A stretch of 64,000 nt of DNA from Zhengitettix transpicula (lineage: Eukaryota > Arthropoda > Insecta > Orthoptera > Tetrigidae): contig CM073593.1 of NCBI GenBank assembly GCA_037074705.1, forward strand, positions 14,203,001 through 14,267,000, given 5' to 3'. The notes beneath the pieces were generated by a model. The model had not been told where the DNA came from and ran no database searches. It saw only the letters and a program-made list of their open reading frames with translations. Both the position numbers and the translations under genes were made by a program. This document shows, piece by piece, positions 44,366 to 55,954 of this stretch. The number at the start of each line of letters is the position of its first letter. The first letter of the stretch is position 1.

Positions 44366-46959
44366 TTGCAAATTAGCCTAGTTTTATATTTTATCTTCCA
44401 TATATTTATTTAAATGGAAAATGTCCAAAGTTCCTAAAAATTATAATTAACAACAAAATAATGAATTTAAGTATAATGAGAATAGTTTAGTATTATTATA
44501 GCATTTCAAGACAAACAGAATGGCGTACTTTTATCAATACTTCTATGTCTAAACTGTCTTTGTATAAAATAAACATTTATGTCCAAGGGACAACGTTTCT
44601 GGATGCAATTTTACATTGGTTGTAAATTCCAGCAATGCTGAGTATCTGAGTAACTACGGGTCGGTTTGGAATGTGGAGAGACTTTGTTTCTATTAGAATT
44701 TGAAACTAGTTGAGAGCAGGTGTTTGAAGCAACTATTCTCACAACGGCTACTCTTTGATCAGAACGTCATGTGCACAAAATAAACTCACATATATTAGTA
44801 CTGCCTTGTGCTGAAAATTCAGTTAAATTTTCTACTTTATATGGTGAAGTACTTGTTTAATTCTTGACTTTTAATATAGTAATGCATTTAAATGTTGACC
44901 TATGAATAATAAATATGAAAATATTTAGTATTAATTTTTTGGAAGTCTGCATTAGAATATAAATTGAGTTACTAGCATATATTAAGATAGACTCGGGTCT
45001 CCCAATCCTAGTTGCCGGTCCAAGCCAGTTCTCGATCGCAGACTATGAAAGCTCGGATTCAATATTCGAGACACGATTTTCTCGCCCCTTCGACAGATCA
45101 AAGCCGAGTTTCTATGCAGGACCTGTAGCGAGATAAGTTTGAAAGACGTGGCACAATGGAGTGCAGAGAGCTTTTAAACACGGAATCGAGCGTGGAACTT
45201 ACAGTGGTCGTTGAATAAATACTCGCCTGTTGAACATCAACACGCTTCCATGCATGGAATTAATTTTACGATGCATTGATCAATTATTAATTGTCCTCGT
45301 AGAGACTTTCTAATATAATTATCGTTTTCCATTGATGATATGAATTAAGTCCTTTTATTGAATTATCCCAAAGACAACAGATGCAAAGTTCTTAATTTGG
45401 CAGATAACTCTTTACATTATCAATTCATATAGTTCGTTTCAGCTCATGACTACTGTAGAATAAATTTGTTTTTAAAATTTATATTTAATCTAGTATTAAA
45501 TAACGCATTTTTACAATATGAAATTAAACATAATTGCTCAGATGATTATTTCGGCTTGCAAAAATATAAAACACAAAATTTCATATGCATAACTGTTTAA
45601 AAAACTAACAATACTGTTCGTATTAAATAATGTGTGTACTAGTAACAGAAAAAAAAATATTCAACGCTTTATTCTGCTCGAACTGACTGTTCTGCACTTT
45701 TGTAGACAAGGAAAATTTAACTTGCTACAGGCCGATTTTAAAAGTCACGAATGCAGTAATAAGTACCAGTAACAAGTAAGTCTTTACATTTTCTTCAAAT
45801 GTGTCGTACTTGCTGATGATATTTAACTTTACAGTAAGGCTGTTATATAAGGTTATTCTTGAATAATTAACCATCTGGGAGCAGAACTGTTTCTCGTTTT
45901 TTCTGATTATTTTTCTGATGGATTAAAAATAAATTTATATTACGTCTGACGAGTGTTAGAATCAATAGTATATATGTGCTAAGTACAGTTAATATTTCGA
46001 GCTTATTGAGCAGAGGTGATCGCGGACTATCTTTACATACCGACACAAGCAAAATTATAACAGTTCTTATCTGCAATTGGACGCCTCGGTTAGTAATCAT
46101 TTTTGCTGTTCTATAATTTAATCTTACGTTAATAATCTCAATGAGTAACAGTACGTTTGCTGGCAAGATGATCGATGTTGTAGTTTCCCTTTTAATTCCT
46201 CTTCAACCTGTATTCCTGTCAAAGACACATGATTTGAATATTTCCCTGTTACGCTGTACTTATTTCCGGTTGGTCTTTTGAGGGCTTAATAGTTTGTTTA
46301 TATTTAATTTTTCCAAGGGAAATCACAAGTTTTGTATCTGTATCAGGAGTAAGTAAATTTGTGTCATCCGAGTGCAAGACCGTCCATATAACCAGCTAAA
46401 ATATTAACATAGAATTAATTCAATTAAACCGTGGGGGATCTTCACAGGTAATCACCTTTCATTATGATAAATAAACGTTTCCAGTCTTTATTTTTGATGG
46501 GCTACCAATTGTTTTAAATTCTTTAGTTTACTTAATATGTTAAAGTGGTAAAGAATTTCCTTTAAAAATATGTTCTGATTTAAAATGTAAAATACCTTTA
46601 GTAGGTCGGTAAATATTCCAGGTACGTTGAATTTTCCAAAAACAAATTTTAAATAATTTGAAAAAATCCATGGATTTCAGTGTTTCTTGGTTTAGATTTC
46701 AGGAAAATCGTGTTTTGTTATATTTTACGGACGATGCAATTAAAGTAGTGATTGGAAATGTCATAGACCGGAATGATTGGTTAACATCCTCAGACTATTC
46801 TTCCATACTGTAGAGTCACTAAACCACTCTTTTAGTTAAAACTTAGTATCAATTATAATACTAATAATTCCTTATCATGTTTATTTAAGAATGGCAAATA
46901 TATTTTGGACCCATTTTGTGGGGTCTAAAATAAATTGCATGGTTTGAAATTCAATTTTC
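44366..46959. other. AT-rich spacer
   Basis: A 99-codon minus-strand frame (45867-46166), rich in Leu/Ile, has no domain. A slightly more complex patch lies at 45000-45200. Nothing else supported. Confidence 0.35.
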
Positions 46960-47110
46960 ATTGCTCAAATAAAATCTAAGTGTGCTCTAATAGCCAGGAT
47001 TAAAGAACATAAGGTTAATTACAAATCTCCCACGGAAAAACTTCAATTTTTAACGGAGCATATTCACAATTTTCACTGTACTAATGTCAGAATTATTGTC
47101 TGAATAATCT
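46960..47110 (+). pseudogene. Possible second GIY-YIG (PLE) remnant
   Basis: An open stretch encodes ARIKEHKVNYKSPTEKLQFL, then TEHIHNFHCTNVRII before a stop. The R-I-K-E-H helix followed about 20 residues later by an x-E-H-x-H-N segment resembles the 3' half of the GIY-YIG domain of Penelope-like elements and parallels TRIKEHKSNFK at 5854. The catalytic-glutamate region is not readable. Weaker than the 5.85 kb copy. Confidence 0.4.
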
Positions 47111-48829
47111 CGGAAATGATCACCATTAGTCTGAAAACTAATTTTACCCTTAATGTACAAAGTCCACTAAGTAAAATCTATGACTTTGAGTACCTATTGT
47201 CTTTGCCTTTCTTTCTTTAACCTATTTCACTGCTTCTGGCTCATTTAGTTTGTTTACGTTCAGTGCTTGAGAAGGTCGTCCAATTGCTAAAGGAATAATT
47301 ACACGAATGTACTGTTTATTTGTCTGTTCTGTATCCAATTATATACACAATGTTCCAATTTTTTTCAGGTGTGTATCAGTTTTAATTTAAACGGCAACTT
47401 GAATTTTTCCTAACTATCTGTATTTTTTTACCATGTTTTCTGCAGCTCAATAGATGAGAATGGCATATTATTCCGAAAGCTTAATGTGTTTAACTATAAA
47501 TCGAACCATTAGTTCGTGAAACTGTTTTTATATACAATAAATAGTCTACCGGATCATCATACTTAGTTAAACTTTATTGTCTAAGTAGTTCAAGTAAAAA
47601 ACATCTCATATAATGTTTGAAATTTAAGTTGTCACGAATTATCGAGAGCACTAAAAACTTAAAACAATATCAAATCATAATTTCATTGCACAAATTGTTT
47701 ATGATGTTAAATCGCTACTTAAAAATGCTATACGATGCGTGTTTAGACTGATAAATGAAAGTTTAGAGAAATAAAAATTCATGATAAATAAATTTCCAGG
47801 AAGCAGTTCATAAAACTCAGACTTATTTCTGAGATTTTGAGGTAAAATAATTACGTGATTAATTGTGTAACTCGGCATTCGCGTGACAAGTTAGACCGAA
47901 ATAGTTGTACTTACTAGTTGCGTGGTTTATAATGTAAAACAGCTTGAAGAACATTTAATTATTCAAACAATTTGCTACGACTACTTCCCTATTTATTTTC
48001 ACTGTTTGCGACTACGCAAAACTGAAGGATGTCAAGACAAGTTAAAGATACATAGATTCTCCATTAGCCCTCTTATGAGAAAATAGGATTCGTTACAAAT
48101 GTTTTACATAAGTACAGAGATAATAAATAATATACCGATAATATACAGAAGACTATAGAAATAAAAGTTTATATATTTTTTTACTTGTTGTGTACGATTC
48201 ATATAAATAGATTTAAATAATATTTTAATATGGTGAAAATAACTGTCGATAAATTTTATCTTGATAAAACTGCAACAACACAAAATTAAGAAATATAACA
48301 GCACAACGTCTTTTACGTAATGTAGATCTTCCATGAATCTGAAGAAAATTTAATTCATAATTTTTTAATGTTCTCCAAAGCTATAAAAATTCTCTAAAAT
48401 ATTATCTCTGACTCTATCTACATAAATCTCAGTGAACGTAAAAATGATGCTATTAAAGTGTGTTTAGATTCATGGAAGTTTCACACGTAATGAAATGGAC
48501 AGATGTGTAGAAGAAACGTTGGACATTTTTAAATTTTTTCTGTTATCAAAAATTGCAAATTATAATTTTTTTTTCATAAAACTTCTAAAAGTGAGGTTTC
48601 TCGTTGTTTTCTGACGCAAGATCGTTAATTTTTGAAATAATATTCCACTTCATTAGAATTTTTTATTTGAAAGGAATCTCACTTCCAGCAGCAATTATTA
48701 TCTGTAAATAGAAAAATATTGTTTTTAGTATGAAAATTGTGCGTGACTTGTGTTATTTAAAAGATTTTTCTATGCATACTCATATTTTCTCCGTGAAAAA
48801 AAAAGTCAAACGATTATGAGAGTTTACTT
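47111..48829. other. AT-rich spacer
   Basis: Nothing supported. Confidence 0.4.
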
Positions 48830-49093
48830 ATGTGTTTAATTATGAAATTAACATACGTGCGTAAGCCTCCGTCTGCAAACTCGCTATCTTGTTCCGAAAT
48901 AGGTCTTGGTCGTACTGATTTACATAAAGTTAGAGTTGCTAACATTGATTTCCATTTGGTTAATTTCGCGCCACTTGAGCACTTAGAAAAGACAATTATG
49001 CAAACCAGGAACATGGGAGAATTGCCCATGGTCTGTAATCGACCTGCAGTCATGAACGTCACACCGAAAACTTGCCAGCCGCTCTATCACTAA
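48830..49093 (+). other. Unassigned 87-codon ORF, open on both strands
   Basis: Begins at a true ATG (48830). The predicted protein has a balanced amino-acid mix unlike the Asn/Lys/Ile-rich noise nearby, and the complementary strand is open for 82 codons (48814-49062). A CATGGG-AGAATTG-CCCATG hairpin lies near 49014. No known family was recognised, and no splice sites or poly(A) signal were identified. It could be a fragment of an unrecognised transposon, an old exon, or chance. Confidence 0.2.
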
Positions 49094-49439
49094 CGGAATT
49101 TCTCCCAAGTACGAGTAAAGCACAAGCTACTCCTAAAATGCGACCAACAAAACCATCAATGACATAAATAAAACTTTGCACATAAATTATATTCAGCTGT
49201 AATATTACAAAGTTTCAGATTAAAGGGTATAAAAATCGTTTTATATTTTATTACTTGATAATAATTCTATTCTGGGATTTTTTAATTAAAAAGTATCTCT
49301 GTATTGCCACATCATCAGTTCTTACAGCACTAGAAATCAGCCAAAAAATTAATGCGATATCTGATTTTGAAATGATCGCCTAATTAAAATTGTAAATGCT
49401 GCTTGAATGATATTATAGTGCGCGTTACATTTCTTGGCG

Positions 49440-49605
49440 GCCCAGTTTGTTGCCTTAGGCGCTATCCCTTTCCCGTGCGCTGGCAACCAGTTCCCATAAG
49501 CTATTATATTTTAATCATGAGGAAAACTGCACCGGGAATCGTACCCATAACTTTCCGCTCCGGGTGGAAACTCTGACCACTAAGCTATACTTGTCGACTC
49601 CAGAT
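49440..49605 (-). mobile_element. tRNA-derived SINE or tRNA relic (family S2)
   Basis: On the minus strand, GTATAGCTTAGTGGTCAGAG (49571-49590) is an A-box region and GGGTACGATTCCCGG (49532-49546) a one-mismatch B box, about 25 nt apart as in tRNA promoters. The downstream minus-strand sequence continues for ~90 bp (GGTTGCCAGCGCACGGG, GCCTAAGGCAACAAACTGGG). No cloverleaf with a sound acceptor stem was found, so it is not called a functional tRNA. Confidence 0.55.
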
Positions 49606-50267
49606 CCGGTGCGAAATTCGACTCACCTACAATTTACAAGTACAAGTCATCATGGCCTAATTCTAGGAACTAATGCAGAAGGGACATTTTTGTGTTAATT
49701 GATCACAGTTTTTTTTCGAAGTATTAATTAAAGAATAAGGAAAGCTGAACCAAGCATCAACTTACCATGGTCTTAGGCCTGATGCTTCGTTAAGCTTTTC
49801 TTATTTTTGAATTATTTCTTGAATATGCACTACAGCTAGATATTTGTGGTGTGTTTATTCCGCTCTTCTCCCTTCGCTCAATCTGCGCCATACGTATTCG
49901 CTGCAGACGCGTGCTATAGTAGTGTATTCTAACGGACACCGGGTATACGAAGTAGAAACAAGACTAGATATTTCCTTACAGAGCAGTCCCACTGGTTATT
50001 ATCCATATATTGTAATTAGTAATCCGTATGTAAATTGTGAAACGTGAAATGTAATTTTGTTAATAAGTTGCTGAAAAATTGCTCTAAAAGGAAGGCGTTT
50101 ATTAAGATACTGAAATACAACGATCAGAAATTAAATTATGAACATAGTTTACAAACAAAAATTATATTTTTGTTGGAATACTATAACGTAATGTATAAAA
50201 ATGCATGTGTATATTCCGCGTACACTGTTGAAAGCCTGGTACAATTTCAACCAAACGTGGTACAAAT
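49606..50267. other. Spacer
   Basis: A small complex patch at about 49850-49990, otherwise AT-rich. No gene supported. Confidence 0.3.
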
Positions 50268-50560
50268 AAATAAATAGATGGCCTTGAGTCATAAAAGTAA
50301 TTATAATGTTTATTACCAAGGAATATTAATTTTAGAACGTTTCGTTCTCTTTTTGGCACTTATCTGGTCGAGCATTTTAATAATTTCGGTTAAAACAGTC
50401 AAGGCAGCAGAACCTTGCCTCTATATTTTACTCAGGTATACATATTAAAAAATTTTCCTACATGATTAAGTCACAAAAGAAGACGAAACGTCGTGAAATA
50501 AATATATTTTTTTTTAACAAATATTATATTTACATTTAAGCCCATGGCCATCTACTTATA
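50268..50560. mobile_element. PLE-derived inverted pair with central hairpin
   Basis: Outer ends TAGATGGCCTTGAG (50275-50288) and CCCATGGCCATCTA (50541-50554) are inverted. Left half (-): GAAACGTT (50336-50343) preceded on the minus strand by a GAC-CAGATAAGTGCC stretch. Right half (+): GAAACGTC (50485-50492) preceded by AAAAGAAGAC; its CTGANGA box is lost. Between the halves is the hairpin CAAGGCAGCAGAACCTTG (50400-50417), a perfect 5-bp stem with an 8-nt loop. The most complete example of the two-sided unit. Confidence 0.65.
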
Positions 50561-51048
50561 GTTCGTATATTTTTTCACCAAACTTTGTATACATGTCAAT
50601 TAAATTCTGAAAACTATCAGTGTGAAGTAATACATCTAGGGTTCGTGTGTGACATTTGAAATAAATGCAAAATTGGTCGATAATAGTGTGGAATAAATAG
50701 TTTAATGGCTTCTCGCTGACGTCATTGCAAATGATTTTCAAGAGTAATGGTACAGGAAGGAAAGCGAAAAAATATACGAAAACAACAGAGATCACTGTCG
50801 AATCCATGGCTTTTTGATGGTGGCTTCGTTTATTGATAAAAGAATATTTTTTGCCCTCATCCGCATGACGTCGTTCATGAGAACGAATTCATTTCTTCCC
50901 CTCTGAATGTAACACTTATTTTTTCTAGTTAAAAAATATTAAAAATCGAATCCAAAAACAAATCAAATCACCGTTTTTTACCATTTTAATTAAATTTACA
51001 TAGTCATGGAAATTTCAAATATTAAATATATGTTTTCTTGTATTTCAG
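50561..51048. other. Spacer upstream of the candidate exon
   Basis: AT-rich sequence with an 83-codon minus-strand frame (50556-50807) lacking a domain. The last 30 bases contain the pyrimidine-rich lead-in TGTTTTCTTGTATTTCAG. Confidence 0.3.
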
Positions 51049-51102
51049 GTAAATAGATCCATCTTTTTCTTCTGAATCTGGACAAGAACTGTGCATGGCA
51101 AG
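51049..51102 (+). other. Candidate small internal exon (possible 5'-UTR/start exon)
   Basis: A pyrimidine-rich tract ending TTGTATTTCAG (to 51048) precedes 54 nt ending CATGGCAAG, directly followed by GTAAGC (51103-51108), a near-consensus donor. The segment contains an ATG eight bases before the donor, so it could be a leader exon that opens a reading frame with ATGGCAAG. A higher-complexity region follows. This is a pattern match only: neighbouring exons were not found, and such acceptor/donor pairs arise by chance in 64 kb. Confidence 0.22.
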
Positions 51103-52504
51103 GTAAGCAAAAGCAACTTCCTATTTTCTCCTCCATCCCCTCAAGCATAAATTACCTTCACAACGAACCGTTTCATTTACGTAACACCAAACGCTTCCTT
51201 CGATATCTCAAACAACAGGCCAGATTCGAGTAAACAATGGAAGCTTCGCTTACAGATTCAGTTTGTGTACCACATATTCCGTTTGAACTCTCCACCATTT
51301 CCGGCTGTCGAATATTGCCTCAGTCTTACCCTCCCCCCCTTCCTCCCACATTTGTTTAATTTATTAAGTAATCGCGGACACTTCAAAAGCTCTGCACGCA
51401 ACACGACTCGTTTTAACTTTTAGTATCAATTTTGGAAGCAAACTAAATTTGGTTTTTCTTTGACATTTTGACGTGAGTGGCACGAAATCACTCGTATTTT
51501 CTTCACATTTACACACGAGTTCCTTCTTATAGGGCAACAATCATAGTGATAATCATCCTTATTTTACGAACAAACGTAAATGTTGGACGAGTATTTCATA
51601 TGGATCGGAGATTCACAATTAGTACGATAAAGAATCGACGTTTGAGTTAATTTAGTAGTAGGTCATATTACGTAGACCTATAAAGAAGTTATACGTAAAG
51701 TGTGTAAAATTCCAGAGAATTTATAAAAATTTACCCTATAATTATAATTAGTTTTATACCCTATACATTAAATAACATTTCTTAATAAGTGACATATTAC
51801 TATTAATGAAAGTTTATTGTATTATAAAATTAATTTCTGTCAAGTCATTAATCATATAGCAAAAATATTGAATTGATTAATGTTTAAATATTTAATGTAT
51901 AATTATATAATGACAAAATGTCCATTTCTGCGAACTCGAAAGCAATTTTCCTTGTTTGCAACGGATATTTTTTTTGTTTCTGAATTAACCACATGGACTT
52001 CAAGAATCTTTTTAAACTCCTCTGCATAATAATACGACCATAGATTCCAGGTTTTATTAAAAATGTGAAACAATAACACAGAAAAAATATTAAATCATAA
52101 CTGGTCGTTACGCTACTTTGAGCCTTTCTCTAGCAGCATTTGAACGTTCTATATTATTATCTGTTAATAATTGAATCGGAAGTTAAATCAATTGTATTAT
52201 ATAAGTTGTCTCATCATTAATGTTCAGTTGTTTTGTTACTGATTATTTGAATCTTTTAACGAAATATTATGTGCTTTAATAATTCAACTTTCCTGCATAA
52301 TTTTTTTGATCTTTAGTCTTATTTTTAAGACTACAATTTTGTTTTCTCTGACTGGCATCCATATTGTCGAGAAAGAGTGAAAGTATGCAAAATAAATTAA
52401 GTTTCAGGTGATTATATAACTTTATATTTACCTGAACTTGATTGTTTGAACTGTGTTAATGTGTAGTTTTCAAATTATCCACAGAAAATCGTGAATATTA
52501 TCAG
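51103..52504. other. Spacer; complex patch at 51120-51480
   Basis: The stretch 51120-51480 is C/T-rich (CTCCTCCATCCCCTCAAGC; CCCTCCCCCCCTTCCTCCC) and unique. The remainder is AT-rich. No coding support. Confidence 0.3.
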
Positions 52505-52600
52505 ATGATACAGTCAAATACAAAAAAATTAAATGATAATTTAAATACCACACGATTTTGTGACTCTTGTTCCTTTCGTCAGGTGGTTGGAATAAAACAT
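52505..52600 (-). other. PLE tail related to the 32.9 kb unit, degraded
   Basis: GTCAAATAC, AAATACCACAC, CTTGTTCCTTTCGTCAGGTG and GAGAGCCA match 32842-32948 in order. On the minus strand CTGACGA (52576-52582) is intact, but GAAACGT is changed to AAAATCG, so no active hammerhead is expected. A single left half without its partner. Confidence 0.55.
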
Positions 52601-53858
52601 GAGAGCCATGAGCGGCCATAATGCGCAATAACAGTTGACAAACTCAAATTTTTTTGAAAGTAATTGTGTCTCTCTTTGGCTCTCGTATTTGAGAGAAACT
52701 GTTAACTGGTGTTTCATATCTTGACCTAATATCTGTTAAATTTATATCTAATAAATGTATTTTTGAAATTCTGTGGACCTGGAATTAAGATAAACTCATA
52801 CTACGAGTCTTTAGGTACAGCTTTTTAAAACGGAAAAAATTACGCTGCTAATTTTCACGTTGGGTAAACTGAGTCCTTGGAAACAAATTAGGAAAGCTTG
52901 CAGAGTAACGAATGAAAATGGTTTATTTGTCTCTGTGACTGATCTTCCCAACAACATAGTCTGAAACTCCACAGTAGTGTACGCCTTGTGGCATAATAAA
53001 ATTAACCAAGCGCCGTAACATTTTTATGAATGCTTTTGGATGCAGCGATGGCTATCTTCCTAACGTCCTGTTCCCGGAGCCCACACAAGATGCTCGTCTG
53101 CCTCTGCCTCAGCCTCTGATAATACTCGTCTATTATTTCCATCCCTCTTCTCCCTCTATTTCATCCCCATCCCTTCCTCTCACTCGCTCCTTTAACTCTC
53201 TTTCCTCCACGAGGGGTTATCTGCTACTAACCAACCTAACGCTACTCATTGTTCCCTCGGTGTCCTTACACTTTTCAACAGCCGACATGGCAAAGTTTTT
53301 TAACATGAAAAATTTAATTTTATACAAACTTTCTTCCGCCGCAATTTTGCTGTTCAGGGCGTCTACTCGACTAACGGCGAACAAGCTTTCCTTTATGTCT
53401 ATATTTCATTCATTTTATATTTTCTGAAGAAGAAACTACTTTCATCAGATTTGAAATATCACTTTATTGCAATAATTTATGTAGGTCCATGACGATTAAA
53501 CTGCCTATTTCTGAGCAAATTAAATTTAGTATTATAAATTTTTGTAAAATCAAACGGAAGTTATTTCACACATCTTTAGATTAAATTGTCGTTCTTTCAG
53601 GTCTTACTAATTTAATAAAAAAACACTTAATATTGACTTCATTGAATGAAAATATTACTTTTTATTTTTAATGTTGTCTTATATTTGGAATCACAGAATA
53701 AAATCTATTCCTAACAATGCAACTAAGTAATTTTGTAAAGAACTGAGGGCGAAAACGCATCAAACGTCGAAGAAGCCTTATATAATTTTTTAGAAGATTA
53801 TCATCCGTTTATTTACTAATATTTATAGTCAAACTCTGTAACTTTTCAAACAAGGCCG

Positions 53859-53859
<1 letters not shown>
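52601..53859. other. Spacer; C/T-rich frame at 53.0-53.4 kb
   Basis: A 133-codon frame (53026-53427) starts with ATG and is rich in Ser/Pro/Leu because of a C/T-rich stretch (CCCTCTTCTCCCTC). No signal peptide or domain is convincing. Not called as a gene. Confidence 0.3.

Positions 53860-53901
<42 letters not shown>
53860..53901. repeat. (AT)n microsatellite, longest in the window
   Basis: About 21 uninterrupted AT units between GGCCGTT and ACAGTAC. Confidence 0.95.
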
Positions 53902-53902
<1 letters not shown>

Positions 53903-53989
53903 CAGTACAAAACCAATTGAAACAATTACTATGATTAAAATAATTTTTTTAGAATATAGCAGAAAACGAAACAATTTAAATTTAGTGTG

Positions 53990-54165
53990 ACTTAAAAATT
54001 TTGATTCTCCCTTTATTTTATTTCATCATTGTAATAAATTTGTTTGGTTTTGTCGTGTTAAATTTCAACCCGAAGAGGTCGCTAAGTTAGCGACGAAACG
54101 TAGTTTAATTTTGCATAAATAAATGTATATTTTCTTCTGACTTCAAATTGGCTGCTGTTTATTTA
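53990..54165 (+). mobile_element. PLE-derived tail with hammerhead-like motif and strong stem II
   Basis: CCGAAGA (54070-54076, one change from CTGANGA) is followed by GTCGCTAA (54078-54085) and TTAGCGAC (54087-54094), an eight-base perfect complement forming stem II, then GAAACGTA (54095-54102). Downstream AT-rich sequence contains TCTTCTGACTTCAAATTGGC, the same TTCTGACT word that follows the other copies. Confidence 0.6.
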
Positions 54166-54216
54166 TAAGTTAAAATATAATATTTTTTTAAAACAACTCA
54201 ACGTTTTATTTTTAAT

Positions 54217-54367
54217 TGGGACCTCGTCGGGTGTAAAATTACAATTAAATTGAGTTATAATTTTTTATACGGATATTTACGTACAAACAACACTTTGAAA
54301 ATTTGTTAATCGAATTTTTCCATTGAAAAATTATAAATTAATTTAATTGTAAGTGTACGAGGTCCCA
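54217..54367. mobile_element. Small foldback MITE-like element
   Basis: TGGGACCTCGT at 54217 and ACGAGGTCCCA ending 54367 are exact inverses. The arms continue for ~45 bp (AAAATTACAATTAAATT against AATTTAATTGTAAGT). Total 151 bp with a ~60-bp AT-rich centre. No ORF and no second copy in the window. Confidence 0.75.
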
Positions 54368-55950
54368 TTCATGGATGGAACTTTGTGTTTTGTTAAAATA
54401 TTGTTTAGAATTTTATATTAGATTTTTTTTCTGATTAATATGCTGGTGCTTTCCAAGTTTTATTTTACCATTTCAATTATAGCTATTACGGGCAATGAGT
54501 TTTGGCCGTTTACGCTTATTTGCAACTTCCACCGTTATGGTGACTCTTCTCGTATCAAGTGAACAGAAAGTCAACAACATGTCTTGCAGGAAAAATATTT
54601 AATCAGGAACGAAAATTACGGCATGGCTTTATTACGAGTTTTTTATATTTCAAACATACAATGAAAACTCCGTATCATGTATTTCATTCTGTTCATAAAA
54701 CTACTGCCAGAAGTACTGGAGACTGTGTTTCTACAGAAACCCTCAGTTGAAAACCAGAAACAAATTCCCAGGGTCAGTGCATTATAGAATTATTTATAGC
54801 AATATATTCGTGACGGGGCACACAAGATCCTTCATATTCTGAGTAAAGAACAAAATTGGTGAGTTTTGTTGGTCCAGATGAACGTAAACTACTATCAGCG
54901 TATCAGAATACGTCGGGTATGTTTGTGTTCGAAAGTTTTTAACTTGTGATACTTTTGGACGCCGTTACGTGCAGATCTCAGTCGTAGATCTTGCATGTAG
55001 CAGATGATGTTTTTTCTCTGTTTGACTTAAATTGCCTTCAACGTTCCCATTAAGAATTTTATTTTTTATTTATAACATCTTTGAAGATATAGTCCTGAAA
55101 TCCATACAATTTGGGTCTGCTGCTGACGATATCCAGATTTATCACCTTCGATGATTTCCAATTAATTGATTTTTGTCTTCAAATGGACGATGTCTTCACA
55201 GAAGGTTTCCTCAGTTGACCAAGCTGTTTCAGACTGTCATCCATCATATGCACCTTCCAACGATGCCTCTGCGATTGCATGTGTCCGTTTCGTGTGTAAA
55301 TTACACGAAAAAGAAATCCATAGTTGAGATAGAAACTTTGCAATTTTTATATGGAACTGATGGCTCCAGACCGTAGATGTCCGATGCTGTAGCTAGCCAC
55401 GTGCCATCCAATTACAGGTGCGTTGTCCGGGTCGATAGCGGTTGGGTATCGTTCGTTTCTGGACGTCACGGCGCTGACCGCATTACAGACCGGCGCCGTA
55501 TCTCTTGCAGAAAGCTGTCAAGCTCCACCAAGATTCTCCAACATCTTACAGTTACATTCAAAATTATATTTCTTCCATTGCTCAGGAGATTTTGAAACCC
55601 AAATTCAAAAACACTTTACTATCGATCACTTCTCCAGAATGTTGTTCGTCAATCTTCAAAATGCTATTATAAATATAATTTTTTGTGAGACCCATAACGA
55701 ATCGTTAAAATCAGGATCTTTCATTTATTTACAGATAAATCCGACGTTACAAAAATAATGGCAGGTTCTTTGTTTGGAAATATTTCTACACTTGACTATC
55801 ATAGAAAAATTACCGTACGAATTTGACGATGGAAGATTTACTAAATTTGTAATTTGCGGGTCTTTAAAGTTCTGATGATTGAGAACGGTATTTCATATCC
55901 TTTTGAGTTAATCAGCAATTTTAATAAATGTGTTAATTCGATGCCTCAAA
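54368..55950. other. Spacer with overlapping short frames at 55.2-55.76 kb
   Basis: Plus frames of 67, 72 and 111 codons overlap around 55173-55758. The 111-codon one begins at a non-ATG codon. The GC-richer core (55380-55520, TCCGGGTCGATAGCGGTTGG) may be a complex unique patch. No domain recognised. Confidence 0.3.
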
Positions 55951-55954
55951 AAAC

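Noticed and set aside
49532..49590. Functional tRNA gene on the minus strand
   Set aside because: A and B boxes are present, but no sound acceptor stem or anticodon arm could be drawn. A SINE/tRNA relic is more likely.
53026..53427. 133-codon plus-strand frame
   Set aside because: Ser/Pro/Leu bias follows from a C/T-rich stretch. No convincing signal peptide, domain or splice context.
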